DNA from: Saccharococcus thermophilus
Lineage (GTDB): Bacteria > Bacillota > Bacilli > Bacillales > Anoxybacillaceae
DNA: 64,000 bases
Direction of reading: 5' to 3'
Assembly (NCBI RefSeq): GCF_011761475.1
Contig: NZ_JAASRS010000001.1
Location: 1,860,001 to 1,924,000, forward strand
A model generated the notes under the pieces. That model ran no database searches. It had not been told where the DNA came from and saw only the letters and a list, made by a program, of their open reading frames with translations. A program made the position numbers and the translations under genes. Within the stretch, counting starts at the first letter, position 1; each line of letters begins with the position of its first letter. Positions 25,501 through 35,148 of the stretch are shown in pieces.

Positions 25501-26764
25501 CGTTTGCCAACTTCGTCTGAATAAACGAACGTCCTTCTTCGTATGTCTCACCATCATGAAAATGAATATGCCGTATAAATAAGTAAATGACGGAATGCCC
25601 GGCGCCAACTATTAACATTAATATTGGAATTCCAATTTTTTCTTCTAAAAAAGTAATCGCCGCTAAAAAAGCGAGAATGGATACGATACGGCCGCCATTT
25701 AAGAACAGCTCCCGAACGACAATATACTCGATTCGCATTTCCGCCGATCTCCAGCTTCTACCTATTACATCAAACGTTAATGAAGAATATGGGACAAGCA
25801 ATAACGGATAAGCAATGGCGATGGTGATCGCATACATAATAAGACGCGGATACGTAACATGAAAAGCGATAAGGAAAATAGCGCCATAAAGCAGCAGGCC
25901 GCCGCATAAAATCGCTTTTTTTCGATATTCCCGCTTCATTAGCCTGGAGACGAAATAATAAGCAATAAATGAAGTAAGCGAGTTCACCAAGCCAAATTTT
26001 CCTAACGCCAGCTCGCTTTTGGAAGTAATATATACCAATACGGAAATGACAAAAACAAACGTTCCTTCGCGCAGTCCTTGAAAAAAATGAGCGTTCGTAA
26101 TTAACCGCCAGTTTTTATTATAACTCCTCTCCTTTAAAATGCGAAGAAACAAATAGTTTCCATCCGCAGGACGCCGGTGCAGAAAAAAGCTTAATATGAC
26201 AGCAACGATAAACAGGCCAAGGGAAATCGAAAAGATGAGCGTATATCCTCCCGTGTCGGCCAAGGAAGAAATAATATAACCGGCAACGATTGGTCCAATC
26301 ATTCCGGCCATCGAAGTGAGAATACCGAAAAAACCATTAAAAAAATCACGCGTTTCCGGTTCGGTAATTTCAAATGTTAATACGTTAAAGGCAAGCCAGT
26401 AAAATCCATACCCGATCCCTAAAAGGGCGCCCAGCAAAATCAAGTAATGATGAGCACGATTGCCGACAAGCAAAACGGTAATAAAAAAAATTGCCAAGAA
26501 CGATACGCCTAACCTTAAGACAATAACGCGATCCATCTTTTTCGCTAATTTTCCCGCTAAAATAAAGGTCAGCGGCTGCAATGTGACAACGGATAAGTTG
26601 TATAACGCCAAATCACGAAATTCCCCAGACTGTTTCCATAAGTACACATTCACAAACGTATTGGACAGAGAAACACCTAATGCATAAAACCCGCCAACGC
26701 ACAACAGCAACACTAAATCTCGGCTAATTTGTTCTTGACCAGTAATTTTTTTGATGAATGCCAT
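25478..26764 (-). CDS. yqgE: MFS-type transporter YqgE
   Basis: Protein of 428 residues with about twelve hydrophobic segments. The loop-2 motif appears as GKLAKKMDRV and the N-half shows the typical GxLLGIGYGFYWLAFN helix 4-5 region. Position between pbpA and sodA equals B. subtilis yqgE. Substrate unknown. The ATG at 26764 follows AAAGGGGAG; the longer frame to 26803 lacks a ribosome site. Confidence 0.85.
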   Translation of the reverse strand: MAFIKKITGQEQISRDLVLLLCVGGFYALGVSLSNTFVNVYLWKQSGEFRDLALYNLSVVTLQPLTFILAGKLAKKMDRVIVLRLGVSFLAIFFITVLLVGNRAHHYLILLGALLGIGYGFYWLAFNVLTFEITEPETRDFFNGFFGILTSMAGMIGPIVAGYIISSLADTGGYTLIFSISLGLFIVAVILSFFLHRRPADGNYLFLRILKERSYNKNWRLITNAHFFQGLREGTFVFVISVLVYITSKSELALGKFGLVNSLTSFIAYYFVSRLMKREYRKKAILCGGLLLYGAIFLIAFHVTYPRLIMYAITIAIAYPLLLVPYSSLTFDVIGRSWRSAEMRIEYIVVRELFLNGGRIVSILAFLAAITFLEEKIGIPILMLIVGAGHSVIYLFIRHIHFHDGETYEEGRSFIQTKLANEEGGSPA

Positions 26765-26869
26765 AGTAAACTCCCCTTTTTCGTCTAAAGGGTAGTGTTT
26801 CAATTTTTCACTGTTCTATGCATCGGTGATCGAGAAAGGAAAAAATCACTATCCTTTGCGAAACAAAAA

Positions 26870-26908
26870 AGACTGGGCTAAAAGCTTCCTCCGCTTTTAG
26901 CCCAGTCT
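26870..26908 (-). terminator. Terminator of sodA
   Basis: A perfect 15-bp stem, GACTGGGCTAAAAGC (26871-26885) with its complement (26893-26907), 16 nt after the sodA stop; the minus strand then reads TTTTTTG. Confidence 0.88.
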
Positions 26909-26923
26909 TCTCATAGCAGTTAA

Positions 26924-27538
26924 TTATTTTGCTTTTGCTTCGCTGTAGCGTCTTGCTACTTCATCCCAGTTGACAATGTTCCAGAATGCCGCAATGTATT
27001 CCGGACGGCGGTTTTGATATTTTAAATAATATGCATGCTCCCAAACGTCTAAACCAAGAATTGGAGTTTTTCCTTCCATTAATGGAGAATCTTGGTTTGG
27101 CGTGCTTGTTACTTCAAGTTCGCCGTTATTGACAACAAGCCAAGCCCAACCAGAACCAAAGCGGCCTGCCGCTGCTTTTGTAAATTCTTCTTTAAACGCC
27201 GCAAAGCTGCCAAATTTTTTGTTAATAGCATCTGCTAATTCGCCTGTTGGCTCGCCGCCGCCATTTGGAGAAAGGATTGTCCAGAATAAAGAGTGGTTCG
27301 CATGCCCACCGCCATTATTGCGCACTGCTGTGCGAATGCTTTCTGGAAGTGCTTCCAAATTGCTAAGCAATTCTTCAAGCGATTTATTTTGTAAATCCGC
27401 ATGTCCTTCTAAAGCAGCATTCAAGTTTGTGACATAAGTGTTATGGTGTTTTGTGTGGTGAATGTTCATTGTTTCTTTGTCAATGTGTGGTTCTAAGGCA
27501 TCATAAGCATAAGGTAATTGCGGTAATTCAAAAGCCAT
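26924..27538 (-). CDS. sodA: Manganese superoxide dismutase
   Basis: Cytoplasmic enzyme of 204 residues. Metal ligands are visible as His in MNIHHTKHH, His in NHSLFWTIL, and Asp and His in [16 protein letters not shown]. The Gly-Gly-His near [12 protein letters not shown] fits Mn/Fe SODs. The ATG at 27538 follows AGGAGGAGTTAGT; the upstream extension to 27640 is not part of the family. Confidence 0.95.
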   Translation of the reverse strand: MAFELPQLPYAYDALEPHIDKETMNIHHTKHHNTYVTNLNAALEGHADLQNKSLEELLSNLEALPESIRTAVRNNGGGHANHSLFWTILSPNGGGEPTGELADAINKKFGSFAAFKEEFTKAAAGRFGSGWAWLVVNNGELEVTSTPNQDSPLMEGKTPILGLDVWEHAYYLKYQNRRPEYIAAFWNIVNWDEVARRYSEAKAK

Positions 27539-27762
27539 ACTAACTCCTCCTTTTTTATTTTTATGTACCCGAACGCAAATTAGCATAACCACTATGCGTT
27601 CGTTTAAAACTAGCTTACCAAAATTGCCACAATGTTTCAATTTATTTGCTTATAACCCTCATTGCTTAACACACTTTATACATTATCTTAACAAAATATT
27701 AAAAATAATCCGTTACATTGGGGGATGATCAGATTTCATATGGACGAAGGAGCGTATAAAAA

Positions 27763-28556
27763 ATGAAGCGACATAAGCGGACCTGGCCGAAGTTATTTTC
27801 ACTCCCATCCAAGATAAATACCGTGCGTTTTACACCGTTTTCTTTGATCAGCAGCTGGAACTTACAGACCATCTTAGTATTTGTCATTATTTTTATTACG
27901 TGCATCTCTTCCTCGACGATTGCGTATATCGGTTATGAAAAAAACACGCAAGTTGTCATCCGCTCCATCGAACAACAAATGCAACTGTCAACCGAGGTAA
28001 TGATTGAAAAAATCTCAATGTTAAAATCTTCAACCACCAATGAGGAATTTTATAAAAAGCTATCCTACGTACTAACGCTGAATCAGCGTAAGTTTAATTC
28101 CCTCGGCTTGCAGCCGATGCAATTTGTCATTACAAAAGAAAAAGGAGTTGAAAAGTTAGGGGATTTTTCAAGCCCATTGCCATCTTTACCTCGTTCAGTC
28201 ATCGAGCAAATAGAAAAACAGAAGCATGGAATCCTCCATTTTCAAGGATTGACTTTATCATTTGCACCTTCTGTTGATTTAAACAATCAAATATATGTTT
28301 TAGCTCTCCAAAAAGAAGACTATTTGCAGTCTGTTTTGGAATATAGACGGATTAGTATTCAAGTTTCGTTGCTCACCATATTGCTCACTAGCTTTATTGT
28401 GCTTCCATCGCTCAACAAATCGCTGGAAACATGGAACATGTAGCGGCCGTTACTCAGCAGCAAAGCGCTTCAATGAATGAGGTTTTACATGCTTCCCAAT
28501 CATTAACCCAACTCGTCGATCAATTAAATGGACTTCTACAAACATTTAAAGTATGA
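27763..28556 (+). pseudogene. Remnant of a methyl-accepting chemotaxis protein
   Basis: The first 226 codons encode a chemoreceptor-like N-terminus with a membrane helix at about 35-57, an extracellular sensor region and a second helix at about 198-220, ending early at TAG (28441). One frame over, from 28440, the DNA encodes VAAVTQQQSASMNEVL... QLVDQLNGLLQTFKV, a typical chemoreceptor C-terminus. HAMP, methylation helices and the CheW/CheA-binding hairpin are missing, so an internal deletion with frameshift made it non-functional. Confidence 0.8.
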
Positions 28557-28564
28557 CCTATTTG

Positions 28565-28598
28565 TCCTAGGAACCAAAACGTTCCTAGGAAATTTTTT
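28565..28598 (+). terminator. Terminator after the chemoreceptor remnant
   Basis: TCCTAGGAAC / GTTCCTAGGA perfect 10-bp stem followed by AATTTTTTA. Confidence 0.85.
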
Positions 28599-28670
28599 AT
28601 TGCCTGGGTCTTTAGTTGAATTATAAACGCGCACAATATACAATGGAGAATTAGGAAGGATGTGTCAAGG

Positions 28671-29447
28671 ATGAATGTGTTTGTGCAACTATGGAAAAGT
28701 TTATACTCGCCAAAAGATATTGCTCGCTTTCGCTTTCAAGGAATCGGGAAAACAATCGGCTATGTATTTTTATTAACGTTTCTTTCCGTCTTGCCGATGA
28801 CCTATTACTTAACGACTTCTTTTATTGATGGGATCCGCAACACAAACGCTCTTTTGGAAAATGACCTTCCGCCGTTCACGATCGAAAACGGACAATTGCA
28901 TTCCTCTGCCAACAAACCGATTCATATTGATCAACACGGTTTTACCATCATTTTTGACAGCACTGGCCAAGTCGCACCAGTGGATGTAGAACGCTTTAAC
29001 AACGCAATCGGTCTTTTAAAGCATGAGGCGGTATTCGTCGCCAATCACCAAGTGCAGTATTATAATTATTCTGCCTTTCCGGATATGAAAATCACCAATA
29101 AAGATGTGCGCTCCTTTATCGCAACGATACAGTCGCTATTGCCTGTCTTCATCCCGCTGTTATTTCTCATGATTTATTTATTTGCGAGCGCAAGTAAATT
29201 GATTGGCATTTGTATTCTCGCCTTCTTTGGATTAATTTTGCGCGGCGTGCTCGAGAAAAAATTACAATACCGCCATACTTGGATTATGTCGGCGTACTCC
29301 GTCACTTTATCAACGGTATTCTTTACGATCATGGAAGCACTGCAAACCGCGGTGCCGTATCCCCCGTTTATTCATTGGTTCGTCTCGATTGTCGTGCTTT
29401 TTTTAGCGATCAAAGAAGTCCCGTCGGCGAATCCGCAAAACGAATAA
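28671..29447 (+). CDS. DUF1189 family membrane protein (YqgB-like)
   Basis: Protein of 258 residues with an N-terminal helix (about 25-45), an extracellular segment with ENDLPPFTIENGQL, and three to four C-terminal helices (about 155-250). This is the DUF1189 layout, seen in YqgB near sodA in B. subtilis. Function unknown. The ATG at 28671 is preferred over the GTG at 28662, which lies too close to AGGAAGG. Confidence 0.78.
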   Translation: MNVFVQLWKSLYSPKDIARFRFQGIGKTIGYVFLLTFLSVLPMTYYLTTSFIDGIRNTNALLENDLPPFTIENGQLHSSANKPIHIDQHGFTIIFDSTGQVAPVDVERFNNAIGLLKHEAVFVANHQVQYYNYSAFPDMKITNKDVRSFIATIQSLLPVFIPLLFLMIYLFASASKLIGICILAFFGLILRGVLEKKLQYRHTWIMSAYSVTLSTVFFTIMEALQTAVPYPPFIHWFVSIVVLFLAIKEVPSANPQNE

Positions 29448-29448
29448 A

Positions 29449-29478
29449 GCCACTATCGTTGCCGATAGTGGCTCTTTT
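29449..29478. terminator. Bidirectional terminator DUF1189 gene / pstA
   Basis: GCCACTATCG / CGATAGTGGC stem followed by TCTTTTT on the right, between convergent genes. Confidence 0.88.
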
Positions 29479-30395
29479 TATGCAACGTTACTCATCTTCT
29501 TTTTTGTTGTTCGTCGGCTCCCTGAAAAATAGCGTTGCAATGCAACAGATGCAAAACGAGCGATAATATTAAACAAAAGAACAATAATAACTAATACAGC
29601 TGCAGATTTCGCCGCGATTATTTTTGCATCCGGTACAATTCCCTCTGAATTTAATTTCCAAATGTGCACGGTTAACGTTTCTGCCGGTCGAAAAACATTT
29701 AATGGGTGTGCCTGGCTCGATAAATCGGCAGCAAAGTTCAATATCGGCGTCGTTAATCCTGCCGTATAAATTAACGCAGCCGCTTCGCCAAAAATTCTCC
29801 CTGCCGCCAAAATAATACCTGTGATGATTTGCGGCAAAGCGGCGGGAACAATGACTTTCATTAATGTCTGCCACCGTGTCGCTCCCAACCCGAGACTAGC
29901 TTCCTTTATGTTCGCAGGAACATCTAAAATCGCATTCTCACATATACGTGTCAAACCTGGCAAGTTTAAGATGGTAATCGCCAACGCACCGCCAATTAAC
30001 GTGTAGCCCCATCCTGTCAGCGTCACAAACGCCAATAATCCAAACAATCCAACGACAATCGATGGGAGAGACGCCATCGTTTCGATGCACAATCGAATAA
30101 AGTTAAGCATTCTTCCTTGTTTGGCGTATTCCGCCAAATATATTCCCGCTCCTAATCCCAATGGCACAGAAATCAATAACGTAATGACAAGCATATACAG
30201 GGAGTTAATAAGCTGCGGACCTACTCCTCCTCCTGCCTGCGTGTTGCTCGGTTTTCCAAACAGAAAATCAGGTTGCCAAAATCCCCATCCTTTGGCGAAA
30301 ATCACTATCAAAAATAAAAGAAGCAAACTAATAACAAATGCGGCTACGACATAAAAGACACTTGTCCATACTTTATCGACCACTCTCGATTTCAT
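29478..30395 (-). CDS. pstA: Phosphate ABC transporter permease PstA
   Basis: Inner-membrane permease of 305 residues with six predicted helices. The ABC permease coupling loop (EAA-like) reads EASLGLGATRWQTLMKVIVPAALP. One nucleotide separates it from pstC, and it forms the channel with PstC. It is followed directly by a bidirectional terminator, so the operon ends here without pstB, which is unusual. Confidence 0.93.
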   Translation of the reverse strand: MKSRVVDKVWTSVFYVVAAFVISLLLLFLIVIFAKGWGFWQPDFLFGKPSNTQAGGGVGPQLINSLYMLVITLLISVPLGLGAGIYLAEYAKQGRMLNFIRLCIETMASLPSIVVGLFGLLAFVTLTGWGYTLIGGALAITILNLPGLTRICENAILDVPANIKEASLGLGATRWQTLMKVIVPAALPQIITGIILAAGRIFGEAAALIYTAGLTTPILNFAADLSSQAHPLNVFRPAETLTVHIWKLNSEGIVPDAKIIAAKSAAVLVIIVLLFNIIARFASVALQRYFSGSRRTTKKKMSNVA

Positions 30396-30396
30396 C

Positions 30397-31287
30397 TCAT
30401 CGTTCCCCTTTTTGTCCGATCATTCGTATAAGCACAATGAAGAAAAAGGAAATAAACAACAAAACCATTGCCAACGTCCACAACGCATTGTTCCAAGCAG
30501 TACCGTTTATTGTATTAGCCATATCCATCGTTAAAATCCCTGTTAGTGTCGCTGTTGGACTATATAATCCTGAAGGAAGTTTTACCGTGTTTCCGATTAC
30601 CATTTGAACAGCTAACGCTTCGCCAAACGCTCTCGCTAACCCAAGGACGATACCAGTTAAAATTCCTGTTCGTGCAGCAGGAACGATCACCCGGCTAATC
30701 GCCTGCCATCTCGTTGAACCAAGCCCGTATGACGCTTCTAAGTAAGAATCCGGAACACCGCTAAGCGCATCTGACGCGATGCTTGTGATAGTCGGTAAAA
30801 TCATCACGCTTAATACGAGAATTCCAGCGAGTAAACTAAATCCTACACCGCCGAACCATTCACGGAGAAGCGGAATAAGAATCGTAACGCCTAACCATCC
30901 GTAAACGACGGACGGAATGCCGACAAGCAGCTCCAAAACAGGTTTTAACACGGACGAACCAAATTTTGGAGAAATAAAATGCATAAAAATGGCAAGAGCG
31001 ATCGCAATCGGCGTGCTTAACAACACAGCGCCGATGGATACGAGCGTTGACCCGACGATAAAAATAACCGCGCCATATTTCGGGTGCGAATCACCTGGCC
31101 TCCATTCTGTTGAAAACAGCATATCCTTTAAAGAAATTCCGCTTTCTGTAAATGACTGGATTCCTTTGCCGCAAATAAACGCAATAATAGAAAGAGTAAT
31201 AATAACGATCAGCAGGCCGCAAAAAGTTACTAGAATCCTGCCGATATATTCGCTTTTCCAATAATTGAGCTTTCTTTTTTCGTTCAT
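30397..31287 (-). CDS. pstC: Phosphate ABC transporter permease PstC
   Basis: Permease of 296 residues with six helices and the EAA-like coupling loop EASYGLGSTRWQAISRVIVPAAR. The N-terminal helix (about 18-40) and the periplasmic segment KDMLFSTEWRPG are typical of PstC. It is separated from pstS by a 65-nt gap that holds a strong hairpin, and pstA follows almost without gap. Confidence 0.93.
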   Translation of the reverse strand: MNEKRKLNYWKSEYIGRILVTFCGLLIVIITLSIIAFICGKGIQSFTESGISLKDMLFSTEWRPGDSHPKYGAVIFIVGSTLVSIGAVLLSTPIAIALAIFMHFISPKFGSSVLKPVLELLVGIPSVVYGWLGVTILIPLLREWFGGVGFSLLAGILVLSVMILPTITSIASDALSGVPDSYLEASYGLGSTRWQAISRVIVPAARTGILTGIVLGLARAFGEALAVQMVIGNTVKLPSGLYSPTATLTGILTMDMANTINGTAWNNALWTLAMVLLFISFFFIVLIRMIGQKGER

Positions 31288-31308
31288 TCTTCCATCACCT
31301 CATAAAGA

Positions 31309-31340
31309 ATGGGACTGGCTAAATGATGTAGCCAGCCCAT
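31309..31340 (-). terminator. Attenuating hairpin between pstS and pstC
   Basis: ATGGGCTGGCTA / TAGCCAGTCCCAT stem (minus strand, one mismatch) in the pstS-pstC gap, followed by only a weak T tract (TCTTTAT). It probably gives more PstS than permease by partial termination or 3'-end protection. Confidence 0.7.
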
Positions 31341-31352
31341 ACTATAATGGAA

Positions 31353-32255
31353 TTATTCTAATTCGGAAATAGGAATATAACCCATTTCTTTTACTTTCGA
31401 AGCAAATTCGTTGCCTTTCACGTAATCGATAAATCCGCGCACTGCATCTTTCGGCTCGCCTTTTGTAATCATGTATTCATAAGACCAGAAAGGATATTTT
31501 CCCGCTTTGATATTTTCGATCGTTGGTTCTAATCCATCGATTTTTAACGTTTTTAAATTTTTCTTTTCGCCGATTAAGTATGACATTGCAACATAACTAA
31601 TCGATCCTGGTGTCGAGTTAATCGCTTGTTCGACAGCGCCATTGGAATCTTGGACTGTTCCAACAGAATCATTGATTTTTACGCCTTTCATCACTGTTTT
31701 TTCAAACGTAGCACGTGTCCCAGAGGAAGCAGGACGGTTAATGACATTAATTTTTTCGTCTTTTCCGCCAACATCTTTCCAGTTTGTAATTTTTCCAGCG
31801 AAAATATCTTGAATTTGTTTAAGTGTTAAAGAATCTACAGCGACATCTTTGTTCACTACAAGTGCAAAAGCAATTCCTGCTACTTTATTATCAACAAGCT
31901 CTCCTGCTTTCGATTTATCTTCTAATTTTTCTGCGGATGGAACATCCGAGTTTCCGATTTGTACAGCGCCAGCGGCAACTTGGTTAACACCTGTTCCGCT
32001 GCCTCCACCTTGTACAGTAATCGAGACATTAGGGTATTTTTGCATAAATTCATTTGCTGCTTCTTCTGCAAGCGGTTGAAGAGCGGTCGATCCAGCTAAC
32101 GTAATCGTTCCCGAATACGATTCCTGTTTCGTTTCTGTTTTTCCGGCATTTTGTCCTGTTGCGTTATCTGTTGTGTTATTCGATTTTCCGCACCCCGCAA
32201 GCATCCCTGTTATTAATAATGCAGCAATTCCGAATTTCATTGGTTTTTTCCACAT
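31353..32255 (-). CDS. pstS: Phosphate-binding lipoprotein PstS
   Basis: Extracellular lipoprotein of 300 residues. Signal peptide with lipobox MLAGCGKS (Cys at about 22), an Asn/Thr/Lys linker, then the PstS fold starting TITLAGSTALQPL. Phosphate-contacting motifs include GGGSGTG and NRPASSGTRATF. It heads the pstS-pstC-pstA operon and has a four-repeat PhoP box about 60-100 nt upstream of the start. Confidence 0.95.
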   Translation of the reverse strand: MWKKPMKFGIAALLITGMLAGCGKSNNTTDNATGQNAGKTETKQESYSGTITLAGSTALQPLAEEAANEFMQKYPNVSITVQGGGSGTGVNQVAAGAVQIGNSDVPSAEKLEDKSKAGELVDNKVAGIAFALVVNKDVAVDSLTLKQIQDIFAGKITNWKDVGGKDEKINVINRPASSGTRATFEKTVMKGVKINDSVGTVQDSNGAVEQAINSTPGSISYVAMSYLIGEKKNLKTLKIDGLEPTIENIKAGKYPFWSYEYMITKGEPKDAVRGFIDYVKGNEFASKVKEMGYIPISELE

Positions 32256-32314
32256 TATTGTTTGACCCTCCTGATATTTTTGTGATCACGTACAAGTTCA
32301 TTGTAAAGAAGGAG

Positions 32315-32353
32315 TTTTATGTCTTTATTAATCAAATGTTAAGTTTCCGTAAA
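32315..32353 (-). promoter_or_regulatory. PhoP box upstream of pstS
   Basis: Minus-strand hexamers TTTACG, TTAACA, TTAATA and ATAAAA start exactly 11 bp apart (plus-strand positions 32348, 32337, 32326, 32315), matching the PhoP-box layout of B. subtilis. Phosphate-starvation induction of pstSCA is therefore expected. Confidence 0.75.
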
Positions 32354-32429
32354 TCAGGCAGACATATTTTACATATTTTTTTGGGATAAGCATACATAGT
32401 TACTAACAACGTTCATTGGAGGAATAATA

Positions 32430-32747
32430 GTGAAAAAAGTAATCAGCGCCTTCATCCTATGTCTTTCCATCTATATCATTTACCGTGACATAACGACAGG
32501 AACGTTCATTCATCCGACAAAAGCAACAACCGTTTCACCTGAAGTCACCGATGCTCACATCCCGTATCAGATGGTAACCGTGCATCCGGGAGATACCCTA
32601 TTATCGATTATTGAAGCACAGCAAAAGGGACCAATTCCTGTTTCGATTGACAAAGCGATCGCCGATTTTGAAAAACTAAATCCGGGAGAAAAAGCGCAAA
32701 CATTAAGAATTGGAAAAACATATAAAATACCGTTATATAAACGTTAG
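32430..32747 (+). CDS. yqfZ: LysM-domain membrane-anchored protein YqfZ
   Basis: Protein of 105 residues with an N-terminal anchor (about 4-20) and a C-terminal LysM-like module starting MVTVHPGDTLLSI and ending LRIGKTYKIPLY. The ATG at 32430 follows GGAGGAATA. It lies immediately upstream of ispG as in B. subtilis. It may bind peptidoglycan; no catalytic domain is present. Confidence 0.85.
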   Translation: MKKVISAFILCLSIYIIYRDITTGTFIHPTKATTVSPEVTDAHIPYQMVTVHPGDTLLSIIEAQQKGPIPVSIDKAIADFEKLNPGEKAQTLRIGKTYKIPLYKR

Positions 32748-32834
32748 TAGCGAATTTCTTGTCAAGTGACGATAAACATTGTTACAATAGTTCAGAAAGC
32801 GACATGAACTTGTTTCTTAAAGGAGCGAATTTCC

Positions 32835-33932
32835 GTGGGTGAAATTATTCATCGTTCAAAAACTCGTCCTGTTCGCGTTGGCAATTTAACGATTGGCGGA
32901 AATAATGAAGTTATTATCCAAAGCATGACAACAACCAAAACACATGACGTAGAAGCGACAGTCGCTCAAATAAAGCGGCTTGAGGAAGCGGGATGCCAAA
33001 TCGTCCGTGTCGCCTGCCCGGACGAACGCGCGGCCAACGCTATTCCGGAAATTAAAAAGCGCATTAATATTCCACTCGTTGCCGATATTCATTTTGACTA
33101 TAAACTAGCCCTTAAAGCGATTGAAGGTGGAGTCGATAAAATCCGAATCAATCCCGGCAATATCGGACGCCGCGAAAAAGTCGAAGCGGTCGTAAAGGCA
33201 GCAAAAGAACGCGGAGTGCCAATTCGCATCGGCGTGAATGCCGGATCATTGGAAAAGCGGATTTTGGAGAAATACGGCTATCCTACTGCAGACGGCATGG
33301 TCGAAAGCGCATTATATCATATCCGCATCTTAGAGGAGCTTGATTTCCACGATATTATCGTATCGTTAAAAGCATCCGATGTCCGTTTGGCGATTGAAGC
33401 ATATGAAAAAGCAGCACGGACATTTGATTATCCGCTTCATCTTGGCATTACTGAATCAGGTACGCTATTTGCCGGAACGGTAAAAAGTGCGGCTGGGCTC
33501 GGTGCCATTTTAAGCAAAGGAATCGGCAATACGATTCGCGTATCGCTTAGCGCCGACCCGGTTGAGGAAGTAAAAGTGGCAAGAGAAATATTAAAGTCGT
33601 TCGGTTTAGCATCCAATGCGGCGACATTAATTTCTTGTCCAACATGCGGACGCATTGAAATTGATTTAATCAGTATCGCTAACGAAATTGAAGAATATAT
33701 TTCCAAAATTAAAGCACCAATTAAAGTCGCAGTGCTAGGGTGCGCTGTCAACGGACCTGGTGAGGCACGTGAAGCGGATATTGGCATCGCTGGGGCACGC
33801 GGCGAAGGATTGTTATTCCGTCATGGCAAAATCGTCCGCAAAGTTCCAGAAGAAAAAATGGTGGAAGAATTGAAAAAAGAAGTCGACAAGCTAGCCGAAG
33901 AATACTTTGCCAAACAAAAACAAAAAGCTTGA
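32835..33932 (+). CDS. ispG: 4-hydroxy-3-methylbut-2-enyl diphosphate synthase IspG
   Basis: Penultimate enzyme of the MEP isoprenoid pathway (365 residues), converting MEcPP to HMBPP with a [4Fe-4S] cluster. N-terminal TIM-barrel with [12 protein letters not shown] and the C-terminal cluster ligands in SCPTCGR and [10 protein letters not shown]. The start is GTG with AAAGGAG 9 nt upstream. ispH, the last step, is in the same window at 41670. Confidence 0.96.
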   Translation: MGEIIHRSKTRPVRVGNLTIGGNNEVIIQSMTTTKTHDVEATVAQIKRLEEAGCQIVRVACPDERAANAIPEIKKRINIPLVADIHFDYKLALKAIEGGVDKIRINPGNIGRREKVEAVVKAAKERGVPIRIGVNAGSLEKRILEKYGYPTADGMVESALYHIRILEELDFHDIIVSLKASDVRLAIEAYEKAARTFDYPLHLGITESGTLFAGTVKSAAGLGAILSKGIGNTIRVSLSADPVEEVKVAREILKSFGLASNAATLISCPTCGRIEIDLISIANEIEEYISKIKAPIKVAVLGCAVNGPGEAREADIGIAGARGEGLLFRHGKIVRKVPEEKMVEELKKEVDKLAEEYFAKQKQKA

Positions 33933-33955
33933 CGCTTGAAGCGCCAAGCTTTTTA
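33924..33955 (+). terminator. Terminator of ispG
   Basis: AAAGCTTG-a-CGC / GCG-c-CAAGCTTT stem followed by TTATT, overlapping the ispG stop. Confidence 0.75.
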
Positions 33956-34300
33956 TTAGCGATAAAACGGCATGATGAACAGGCGGACGATAATCGCTAC
34001 AATCCCAATGCCGATCGCCCACGCACCGAGTGTTTCGGCGCCGCGCCGGCGGGCGATAAAACCGACAATAATGCCTGCTGCTCCTAATAAGACAGGCCAA
34101 ATAAATAAGGAAATAATGGAAAGGGCAAGTGCTAGCCAGCCTAACCCTGCTCCATTTGCTTCTTCGTCCCGTTCATCATAACGGCGGACTGGCTCGGCAA
34201 TTTCTCCCGCCGTTTCTTCCATAAAGTCGTGTTCTGGTTCATCTTTTCTTATCGGTTGCACGTAGCTTTCGTTATATGTGCGGTTGCGATCATCCACCAT
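33956..34300 (-). CDS. yqfX: YqfX-like small membrane protein
   Basis: Protein of 114 residues with an acidic, hydrophilic N-terminal half (about 1-50) and two membrane helices (about 52-82 and 90-112) separated by the basic turn ARRRGAET. Size, topology and location between ispG and yqfW match B. subtilis YqfX. Function unknown. Confidence 0.75.
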   Translation of the reverse strand: MVDDRNRTYNESYVQPIRKDEPEHDFMEETAGEIAEPVRRYDERDEEANGAGLGWLALALSIISLFIWPVLLGAAGIIVGFIARRRGAETLGAWAIGIGIVAIIVRLFIMPFYR

Positions 34301-34540
34301 GTGCTTCCCTCGCTTTCCTTAAGTAAGGAGCATTTATTAGTATGCAAATCTTATGCGAAATTATAGATGTGAATATTTTCTATAGATGTGAAGATGATGG
34401 CAACTAATTGGATGGCAAGCCTTTGGTATGCCTTGATCACGCTTAAAGCGTTGTGCTTGGCTGATTTCAGTCAAAACGTTGCATATATTATTGGTTTATC
34501 GATATTTCTAAAGTTTTACCTAAGGAGTGCGGAAACAAAC

Positions 34541-35107
34541 ATGAAAAAACGGCTTGGAATTGATATCGATGGAACCGTTACCTGTCCGAGTACATTTATT
34601 CCATATTTAAACGAGTCTTTCCGAAAAAATTTGACGCTAAAGGATATCACCCAATATAATTTAGCTCCGCTGTACGATACGACCGAAGAGGAAATGGATC
34701 GCTGGATGGAGAAATATGAAGCCATGATTTACGAATGCGCCCCGTTGGCCGAGCACGCGCTGGAAGTGATCAACAGCTGGAAAAACAAATACGAATTGTT
34801 TTATATCAGCGCGCGCGGTCGGCATTTATATGACATAACTGAACAATGGTTTCAAAAAAACGGCGTCCATTATCATCACATCGAATTAGTCGGCTCTCAT
34901 AACAAGATTGAAGCAGTAAAAACATATGGCATTTCCGCCTTTTTTGAAGACAAATACGATAACGCCTGCGATATTGCCGAGGAATGTCATATCCCCGTCA
35001 TTTTATTTGATACGCCATATAACCAAGGTCCGCTTCCAAAACAAGTCATCCGCGTCCAAAACTGGCTGGAAGCAAAACAGCATGTAGAACGGCTTTTATC
35101 AACATAA
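34541..35107 (+). CDS. yqfW: YqfW, putative 5'(3')-deoxyribonucleotidase (NT5C type)
   Basis: HAD-type hydrolase of 188 residues with motif I GIDIDGTVTCPS, a central ISARGRHLYD (motif II region), a Lys in HNKIEAVK and FFEDKYDNA as motif IV. The NT5C family dephosphorylates deoxyribonucleotides. The frame is open from 34388, but the ATG at 34541 begins the conserved domain and follows AAGGAG. Confidence 0.82.
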   Translation: MKKRLGIDIDGTVTCPSTFIPYLNESFRKNLTLKDITQYNLAPLYDTTEEEMDRWMEKYEAMIYECAPLAEHALEVINSWKNKYELFYISARGRHLYDITEQWFQKNGVHYHHIELVGSHNKIEAVKTYGISAFFEDKYDNACDIAEECHIPVILFDTPYNQGPLPKQVIRVQNWLEAKQHVERLLST

Positions 35108-35110
35108 AGG

Positions 35111-35148
35111 AAAGGGATATCTCTGTTTTATATAGAGATATCCCTTTG
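35111..35148. terminator. Bidirectional terminator yqfW / zur
   Basis: A perfect 14-bp stem, AAAGGGATATCTCT and its complement, between convergent genes; it overlaps the last codons of zur. Confidence 0.85.
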
